NCBI GenBank assembly: GCA_958348565.1
Contig: CATVZP010000024.1
Location: 1 to 25,909, forward strand
DNA length: 25,909 nucleotides
Source of the DNA: an uncultured Collinsella sp.
Lineage (GTDB): Bacteria > Actinomycetota > Coriobacteriia > Coriobacteriales > Coriobacteriaceae
Direction: 5' to 3'
In this document: positions 21,687 through 25,909 of the stretch, in pieces
How positions within the stretch are numbered: position 1 is the first letter of the stretch
Layout: every line of letters begins with the position of its first letter
The notes under the pieces: generated by a model
The model's database searches: none
Told to the model about the DNA's origin: nothing
The model's input: the letters and a program-made list of their open reading frames with translations, nothing else
Made by a program: the position numbers and the translations under genes

Positions 21687-21715
21687 GAAGGCGTGCTGCG
21701 GCGCGCCTTCTTTCT
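21687..21715 (+). terminator. Rho-independent terminator after the RT gene
   Basis: GAAGGCG (21687-21693) pairs with CGCCTTC (21704-21710), with an inner GC/GC pairing, followed by TTTCTT. It separates the DGR from the lysis operon. Confidence 0.7.
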
Positions 21716-21739
21716 TCGCGCCCGCCCAAACGGCCAGGC

Positions 21740-21761
21740 AATCTCACGGCGCTAATACGAT
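21740..21761 (+). promoter_or_regulatory. Candidate phage late control element/promoter, copy 2
   Basis: ATCTCACG at 21741-21748 and TACGAT at 21756-21761 match the element before terS at 18 of 22 positions. It lies about 25 nt after the RT terminator and 33 nt before the first gene of the lysis operon. Confidence 0.5.
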
Positions 21762-21794
21762 GGCGGCACATTCCCCGATAAGGAAGGAGTCCGC

Positions 21795-22121
21795 ATGGAC
21801 ACTGAGGAAGACATGCCGCGCCCCGACGAGCTTCGAGACGGCACCCCGGCCGAGGTCAACGCCCTGCGCGACTTGCTGTCGCAGATCGGCGACCCCGACG
21901 CGGCGCACGACGCGGGCGTTATCGACGATGACGAGTACGTGGAGCGGAAGGCGCGAAAGCTCGCCTACACCTCCGCGCTCGCCGCCTACGCCAACGGCGA
22001 GGTGCCCGACCTCCCGGCGCTGCTCGAACAGATGCGCGAGCAGGCGTCCCAGCCGACGCAGACCGAGACCAACACGGCGAACATCGACTACCTGCTCATG
22101 ACCGTGGGAGGTGACCAGTAA
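21795..22121 (+). CDS. Hypothetical acidic phage protein (108 aa)
   Basis: A 108-residue acidic protein with helical character (AEVNALRDLLSQIGDPDAAHD, DEYVERKARKLAYTSALAAYANG) and a polar tail ending in NIDYLLMTVGGDQ. It starts the lysis operon after a strong AAGGAAGGAG. Its stop overlaps the XkdX-like gene by 1 nt. Genes in this position before xkdX in Gram-positive phages often encode small tail-associated proteins, but no family is recognised. Confidence 0.7.
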   Translation: MDTEEDMPRPDELRDGTPAEVNALRDLLSQIGDPDAAHDAGVIDDDEYVERKARKLAYTSALAAYANGEVPDLPALLEQMREQASQPTQTETNTANIDYLLMTVGGDQ

Positions 22122-22288
22122 TGGCTACGAAGAAAACCGTTGAGCATTCCAAGCACTTCGCGAAGGTCAAGAAGTACTACGACAAAGACCTTTGGAGCAA
22201 GGCGCGCGTCTACAAGGCTGTCGAGTGCAAATGGATCACCGCCGACGAGTACAAGGAAATCACCGGCGAGGAGTACACGGCCGAATAG
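22121..22288 (+). CDS. XkdX-family small phage protein
   Basis: A 55-residue protein that fits the XkdX family: KVKKYYDKDLWSKARVYKAVECKWITADEYKEITGEEY is the family's 'vk.yYd.g.wt...v...V..g.IT.eqyeeITGe.Y'. XkdX proteins are encoded between tail-fibre and lysis genes in many Firmicutes and related phages; their molecular role is not established. The ATG overlaps the upstream TAA by one base. Confidence 0.85.
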   Translation: MATKKTVEHSKHFAKVKKYYDKDLWSKARVYKAVECKWITADEYKEITGEEYTAE

Positions 22289-22308
22289 GCGGAAGGAGGG
22301 CGCCCAGG

Positions 22309-22722
22309 ATGGAAGTGCTCAAGCTTTTTGCGCCTTACGGACCGGCTTGGCTTGGCGGCGTGCTCCTGACGCTCGTTGCGTTCTACTTCGGGAGACAATT
22401 TCTTGAGGAGTACAAACGCCAAAACCAGCGGAAGGGCGAGCTCGACCTGAAGCGCGAGGAGCGCAAGCAGGCCGAAGTCGACGAGAGGGCGCAGCGCGAC
22501 CGCGAGCGGTCCCAAATGGAGGGGCGCATCGCCGCCCAGATGGAGCGCAGCAACACCCTGATTGAAGGAATGAAAACGCTCATGGAGTCGGTTGTCGCGT
22601 CAAATGACGTCCTCCACGCGGACTTGGTCCACAGCCAGGCGCGTAGCCAGGGCATGGCCGAGAAGGTCGACCATATCTACGACCGAGTCGACCTCATGTA
22701 CAACAAGGAGACAGGGAGATAA
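22309..22722 (+). CDS. Membrane-anchored coiled-coil protein of the lysis cassette
   Basis: A 137-residue protein with one transmembrane span (about residues 12-28, AWLGGVLLTLVAFYF), then a long charged coiled coil (about 32-125). This resembles XhlA/BhlA-like holin accessory proteins in design, an N-terminal anchor with a cytoplasmic or surface coiled coil. GGAAGGAGGG precedes the ATG. It lies before the holin gene with a 2-nt gap. Function in lysis is inferred from position. Confidence 0.68.
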   Translation: MEVLKLFAPYGPAWLGGVLLTLVAFYFGRQFLEEYKRQNQRKGELDLKREERKQAEVDERAQRDRERSQMEGRIAAQMERSNTLIEGMKTLMESVVASNDVLHADLVHSQARSQGMAEKVDHIYDRVDLMYNKETGR

Positions 22723-22724
22723 AG

Positions 22725-23033
22725 ATGACTGATATACAGGCAGGACTCACGGTGCTGACCGTCCTCGTGGTGCCCTATATCGTGCAGGCTATCAAGACGA
22801 AGGCGATGACCGGCAATGTCGCCCGCTGGACGGCCATCGCAGTATCGGCGCTGTGCGGCGCATTGACGGCCATGGCCGGGGGTATGCCGACTGACCCCAC
22901 GGCGTGGGTTACGTCCATCTTCGCCGCGGTAGGCGGCGTGCAGGTGGCATATGCAGCCTTCAAGGCGGTCGGCGTGACAGACAAGTGGCTCGACGCGCTG
23001 CTTGCCATGGGCACTCCGAAGAAGGACGACTAG
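22725..23033 (+). CDS. Phage holin
   Basis: A 102-residue protein with three hydrophobic segments: about residues 8-24 (LTVLTVLVVPYIVQAI), 35-53 (WTAIAVSALCGALTAMAGG) and 61-82 (WVTSIFAAVGGVQVAYAAF), and a charged tail ending in KKDD. This is the design of holins that form pores at the end of the lytic cycle and let endolysin out. It is directly before two lysin genes. The holin class is not certain. Confidence 0.82.
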   Translation: MTDIQAGLTVLTVLVVPYIVQAIKTKAMTGNVARWTAIAVSALCGALTAMAGGMPTDPTAWVTSIFAAVGGVQVAYAAFKAVGVTDKWLDALLAMGTPKKDD

Positions 23034-23035
23034 GA

Positions 23036-23686
23036 ATGGGCGGCAAGCGCCTCGTGCGCATCGCCGCCGCCATCTCGCTGCTTGCTTTGCTCGCCGCCTT
23101 CGCCGACGTGGCGCTTATAGCCTCTAACGTGCCGAAGGTGCCGAAGGAGGAGCCTTTGCCCGTCATCTACGACAAGCCGCTCGACAAGCCCGCCGAGGTG
23201 CCCGTCTACCTCCAAGCAGACGAGCGCTGGGGCGGGCTTTCGTATGCGGGCGAAGACCTGGCTGCTGCCGGCTGCGGCCTCACGTGCGCGGCCATGGCGT
23301 GGGAATGGCTCTACGGACAGGCATGCACGCCGGCGCAGATGCTGGGCTTCGTTGGCGAATCGTGCCTCACGGACGGCGTGAACGACATGGAAAAGTTCTG
23401 CCGTTGGATGAACGCGAACGACCAGGCTTTGGGCTACACGCCTATCCACGACAACGCCGATGACGCCTTGGACGAGGCGGCTGGCGGCTGGATGGTGTTT
23501 TGCAGCCTAACTGGCCAGCTCCGCGAAGGCGGCAAGAACTACGGCGGGCACATCGTCCTGCTCTGCGGATGGGACGGCGAGGCGGCGACCTTCCACGACC
23601 CCTACGAGGGCGTGGTGCGGCTGAGCCGCGAGCAGTACGAACAAGTTGATTGGGCTTATTTCATAGCGATAGGGAGCGCTGAATAG
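23036..23686 (+). CDS. Secreted or membrane-anchored C39-like cysteine peptidase
   Basis: A 216-residue protein. Residues 7-30 form a signal peptide or anchor (IAAAISLLALLAAFADVALIA), and a Pro/Lys-rich linker follows. From residue 57 the sequence is of the C39-like family: YLQADERWG, then AAAGCGLTCAAMAWEWL with the catalytic Cys, GGHIVLLCGWDG with the His, and FHDPYEG with the Asp. C39-like proteins cleave peptides, often in cell-wall degradation. It lies between holin and endolysin and may be a second lysin, or an exported lysogen factor. Start ATG 23036 lies 2 nt after the holin stop. Confidence 0.82.
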   Translation: MGGKRLVRIAAAISLLALLAAFADVALIASNVPKVPKEEPLPVIYDKPLDKPAEVPVYLQADERWGGLSYAGEDLAAAGCGLTCAAMAWEWLYGQACTPAQMLGFVGESCLTDGVNDMEKFCRWMNANDQALGYTPIHDNADDALDEAAGGWMVFCSLTGQLREGGKNYGGHIVLLCGWDGEAATFHDPYEGVVRLSREQYEQVDWAYFIAIGSAE

Positions 23687-23687
23687 A

Positions 23688-24716
23688 ATGAACGGAATCG
23701 ACATCAGCAATTGGCAGAACGGCATCAACCTCGCGGCTGTCCCGTTCGACTTCGTTATCTGCAAGGCTACCGAGGGCACGCGCTACGTGTCGCCCGACTG
23801 CGACCGCCAGATCCAGCAAGCGGTCGGCCTTGGCAAGCTCGTGGGCGTGTACCACTACGTCAACGGAGGTGATGCCGAGGCGGAGGCCGAGTACTTCTAT
23901 GAGCGCTGCAAGGGCTACGTCGGCAAGGCCGCGTTCTTCATCGACTGGGAGGAGCGGGGCAACAAGGCATGGGGCGACACGTCCTACCTCAAAGCCATGG
24001 CAGAGCGTTTGGCCGAGCTTCTTGGCGTGAGTGTGGATCGCATCGGCATCTACGCCAGCAAGAGCGTGTTCCCGTGGGGCCTCACCGATGCTAAGACGTG
24101 GGTGGCGCAGTACGCCGACATGAATCCCACTGGCTACCAGGACGCGCCGTGGCACGAGGGCGCTTACGATTGCGCCATCCGCCAGTACTCCTCGTGCGGG
24201 CGCTTGGACGGCTGGGCGGGCAACCTCGACATCAACAAGTGCTATATCTCCCGCGCGGAGTGGGAGGCCATGGCGGGCGGCTCCAACGGCGATCCCGACT
24301 CGCTTATCCACGGCATCGACGAGACGCCTGCGGCAGACCTCGCGGCGAAGGTGCTCGCTGGCGAGCTCGGAGACGGCGACGACCGCAAGCACGCGCTGGG
24401 CGACCGCTACCAGGAGGTGCAGTCGCTCGTGAATCACATCCTCACGGCATCCGCCGAGGATCTGGCAAAGGAGACATGGGCGGGCGATTACGGCAACGGC
24501 AGCCGCCGCAAGGCTGTTTTGGGGCCGCGCTACGACGAGGTTATGGCGGTAATCAACGGGCAGGCCGAAACCGAGCAGGTGTACGTGGTGCAAAGCGGCG
24601 ACACCCTTTCCGGAATCGCCTCAAAGTACGGCACGACCTATCAGGATCTCGCCGCCAAGAACGGCATCTCAAACCCGAATCTGATCTATCCCGGCATGCG
24701 CCTGGTTGTTTCCTAG
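23688..24716 (+). CDS. Endolysin: GH25 muramidase with two CW_7 repeats and LysM
   Basis: A 342-residue three-part lysin. Residues 1-195 form a glycosyl hydrolase family 25 lysozyme: GIDISNWQ at the start with D5, FVICKATEG, VGVYHYVN, FFIDWEE (83-89) with acidic D86 and E88, and GNLDINKCY with D181. Then two Cpl-7-type cell-wall binding repeats (218-252 LAAKVLAGELGDGDDRKHAL... and 259-291 LAKETWAGDYGNGSRRKAVL...), and a C-terminal LysM (298-341, YVVQSGDTLSGIASKYG...). It cuts the N-acetylmuramic acid to N-acetylglucosamine bond of peptidoglycan to release phage. It has no signal peptide, so it needs the holin. ATG 23688 follows the C39 gene by 1 nt. Confidence 0.95.
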   Translation: MNGIDISNWQNGINLAAVPFDFVICKATEGTRYVSPDCDRQIQQAVGLGKLVGVYHYVNGGDAEAEAEYFYERCKGYVGKAAFFIDWEERGNKAWGDTSYLKAMAERLAELLGVSVDRIGIYASKSVFPWGLTDAKTWVAQYADMNPTGYQDAPWHEGAYDCAIRQYSSCGRLDGWAGNLDINKCYISRAEWEAMAGGSNGDPDSLIHGIDETPAADLAAKVLAGELGDGDDRKHALGDRYQEVQSLVNHILTASAEDLAKETWAGDYGNGSRRKAVLGPRYDEVMAVINGQAETEQVYVVQSGDTLSGIASKYGTTYQDLAAKNGISNPNLIYPGMRLVVS

Positions 24717-24753
24717 GCCGCTCGTGGTATCCTAACGAAGATAATCGTGCCGA

Positions 24754-24785
24754 TTGCGCACACCTCGGTTCGAGGAGATGCGCAA
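24754..24785. repeat. Compound inverted repeat near prophage right end
   Basis: TTGCGCA (24754-24760) pairs with TGCGCAA (24779-24785), and inside it CCTCG (24763-24767) pairs with CGAGG (24771-24775) around a GTT loop. It lies between the last phage gene and host genes. It could be part of an attachment site or a structured RNA; I cannot tell. Confidence 0.5.
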
Positions 24786-24809
24786 ACGGTGCACCAACTT
24801 TAAAATGTT

Positions 24810-24848
24810 CGAACCCGCCGGATATAAGGTCCGACGGGTTCGTTTTTT
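24810..24848 (+). terminator. Rho-independent terminator after the endolysin gene
   Basis: CGAACCCGCCGGA (24810-24822) pairs with TCCGACGGGTTCG (24830-24842) with one mismatch, followed by six T. It would end the lysis operon before the host DNA. Confidence 0.88.
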
Positions 24849-24884
24849 GCCGTTATAAAACGGAAAGTACTCAAGGCCCTTGCG

Positions 24885-25646
24885 CTAGATAAACAGCTCG
24901 CACTCCTTCCGCTCGGCACAGGCTTTACTCAACATCTTGGTAGCCGCAGAGAGCATGACAGGATTTAGCCCACGCGCGCCCCGCGGGCATACAGACACAC
25001 AGCGCATGCATGAAATGCAGGCCTTTTTGTCCACCCGCTTGGGGTCGTCTTTATCGATAGCGCCAACGGGACACGCTGCGCCGCAAGCCCCGCAGGCGGT
25101 GCACTCTTTTGTAGCCTTAGGCACCATACTGGTGCCCCCGGCCTTCTTATAGGGGCGATTGCCCGGAATAGCCGGCTCAGAAGCATCTCCTGCAGATATC
25201 TTTTGCTGAATCTGATTCGCAAACCCAGCGAGCTGCGCCGCGTCCTGTGGGTCTGGCCGACCGGCTGCAAACTGGCGAACAATAGAATGCTCGGCGATAG
25301 CTGAAACCGCCGCGATCACCCGAAAGCCCGCGCCCTTTGCCGCGTCCTCAAGCTCGACCAGCGTGTCCTCATACGCGCGGTTTCCGTAAACACAAACTAG
25401 AACCGCCTGCGCACCGTTTCCCCGCATCATACCCAAGCGCTCCGCAGCCACAGCCGGGACTCGCCCGCCATACGAGGACACCGCGATCACGGCCACATCC
25501 TCTTTTGTCATCGCAATCGCACGAAAGCCAAGCCCGCTATCGGTCAAATCTACAGCAACGGTTTCCCCTTCTAACGCATTGGCAATGTAGTTAGATACCT
25601 TTTCCGTTCCGCCGGTCGGGCTAAACATGATATCGAATACCTTCAT
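24885..25646 (-). CDS. EFR1-type flavodoxin/2[4Fe-4S] ferredoxin protein
   Basis: A 253-residue protein on the minus strand, chosen to start at ATG 25646, which has a strong GGGGAGGATTATCCG before it; a longer open frame upstream has no such site. The N-terminus is flavodoxin-like (FSPTGGTEKVSNYIANAL for the FMN phosphate, then AVIAVSSYGGRVP). The C-terminus holds two CxxCxxCxxxCP clusters (C182/185/188/192 and C210/213/216/220) for two [4Fe-4S] centres. EFR1-family proteins transfer electrons in anaerobes; partners are unknown. Orientation opposite to the phage genes and lower GC mark it as host. Confidence 0.87.
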   Translation of the reverse strand: MKVFDIMFSPTGGTEKVSNYIANALEGETVAVDLTDSGLGFRAIAMTKEDVAVIAVSSYGGRVPAVAAERLGMMRGNGAQAVLVCVYGNRAYEDTLVELEDAAKGAGFRVIAAVSAIAEHSIVRQFAAGRPDPQDAAQLAGFANQIQQKISAGDASEPAIPGNRPYKKAGGTSMVPKATKECTACGACGAACPVGAIDKDDPKRVDKKACISCMRCVSVCPRGARGLNPVMLSAATKMLSKACAERKECELFI

Positions 25647-25770
25647 CGGATAATCCTCCCCTTTATGAACAAATGCCCGAAACATCCGCATGCCAAAACA
25701 GGTTACAACTTTCAAGATGCCCCGCGTGAAACGCTCGCTCGACAGCATGTTCAAAGACGACCCGGGCGAC

Positions 25771-25800
25771 AAAAAAGGGGCCTCGCACAGGCGAGACCCC
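25771..25800 (-). terminator. Terminator downstream of the host glnN-like gene
   Basis: Read on the minus strand, GGGGTCTCGC, loop CTGT, GCGAGGCCCC is followed by six T (25776-25771). It lies 26 nt after the stop codon of the partial gene at the window end. Confidence 0.85.
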
Positions 25801-25826
25801 TTCGAGCGCAAAATCAAACGCGTCTG

Positions 25827-25909
25827 TTACACGTAGAACAGGATGTCGTCGTAAGTCGGGACCGGCCAGTAGTCGGCGGCCACGATCTCCTCCATGGCGT
25901 CCACGGCGG
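25827..25909 (-). CDS. glnN: Glutamine synthetase type III, C-terminal end (partial)
   Basis: The last 26 codons of a minus-strand gene end ADYWPVPTYDDILFYV before TAA. The acidic helix followed by 'YWP.PTY...LF' is the C-terminus I associate with type III glutamine synthetase, which makes glutamine from glutamate, ammonia and ATP. Only 27 codons are visible, so the call is tentative. It is host DNA beyond the prophage. Confidence 0.62.
   Translation of the reverse strand, partial: AVDAMEEIVAADYWPVPTYDDILFYV

Noticed and set aside
24803..24848. tRNA-like T-arm sequence GTTCGAACCC near the prophage right end
   Set aside because: It belongs to a terminator stem with a T-run; no acceptor or anticodon arms can be formed around it.
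25647..25817. N-terminal extension of the ferredoxin-type protein up to 25817
   Set aside because: The ATG at 25646 has a strong ribosome binding site and starts the flavodoxin fold directly; the extension would also run into the terminator of the neighbouring gene.

Overview
The window is the late half of a temperate tailed-phage genome (long-tailed siphovirus type) integrated in a high-GC bacterial chromosome. At the right end it runs into host DNA: a ferredoxin-type flavoprotein gene and the C-terminus of what looks like a type III glutamine synthetase, both on the minus strand. GC-rich codon use and these flanking genes suggest an anaerobic actinobacterium of the Coriobacteriia (Collinsella/Olsenella/Eggerthella relatives). 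That host assignment is inference. All phage genes are on the plus strand.

Layout. (1) Positions 1-2422: the C-terminus of a cytosine-C5 DNA methyltransferase, then small overlapping genes, including a zinc-ribbon protein, a DUF4406-like protein, three tiny membrane proteins and an HNH endonuclease. The block closes with a terminator. (2) 2646-7183: terminase small and large subunits, portal, and a MuF/minor capsid protein with a C-terminal nuclease-toxin-like domain, followed by a terminator. (3) 7402-11007: scaffold, major capsid, connector and neck proteins, and major tail tube. (4) 11019-18581: tail assembly chaperones joined by a canonical -1 frameshift site, tape measure, distal tail and baseplate proteins, and a coiled-coil fibre. 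(5) 18594-21624: a complete diversity-generating retroelement (DGR): target gene with variable repeat (VR), downstream hairpin, accessory protein Avd, template repeat (TR) and reverse transcriptase. (6) 21795-24716: XkdX-like protein, membrane/coiled-coil protein, holin, a C39-like peptidase and a GH25-CW7-LysM endolysin. (7) 24717-25909: prophage edge and host genes.

The DGR is the outstanding system. VR and TR align over 128 bp without gaps and differ at 12 positions, all of them adenines in TR. Eight of the nine Asn (AAY) codons in TR are changed in VR. The target has a DUF6273/C-type-lectin-like C-terminus and follows the tail-fibre genes, so the element probably rewrites the receptor-binding tip of the phage tail.

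Other points of interest are a MuF-toxin fusion with no visible immunity gene beside it, an A AAA AAC slippery site with a hairpin 6 nt downstream, an 8-bp motif repeated after three terminators and before three late operons (candidate late-gene control element), a run of nine G residues in the 3' end of the reverse transcriptase gene, and a consensus -10 box at the avd stop codon that may drive the template RNA.
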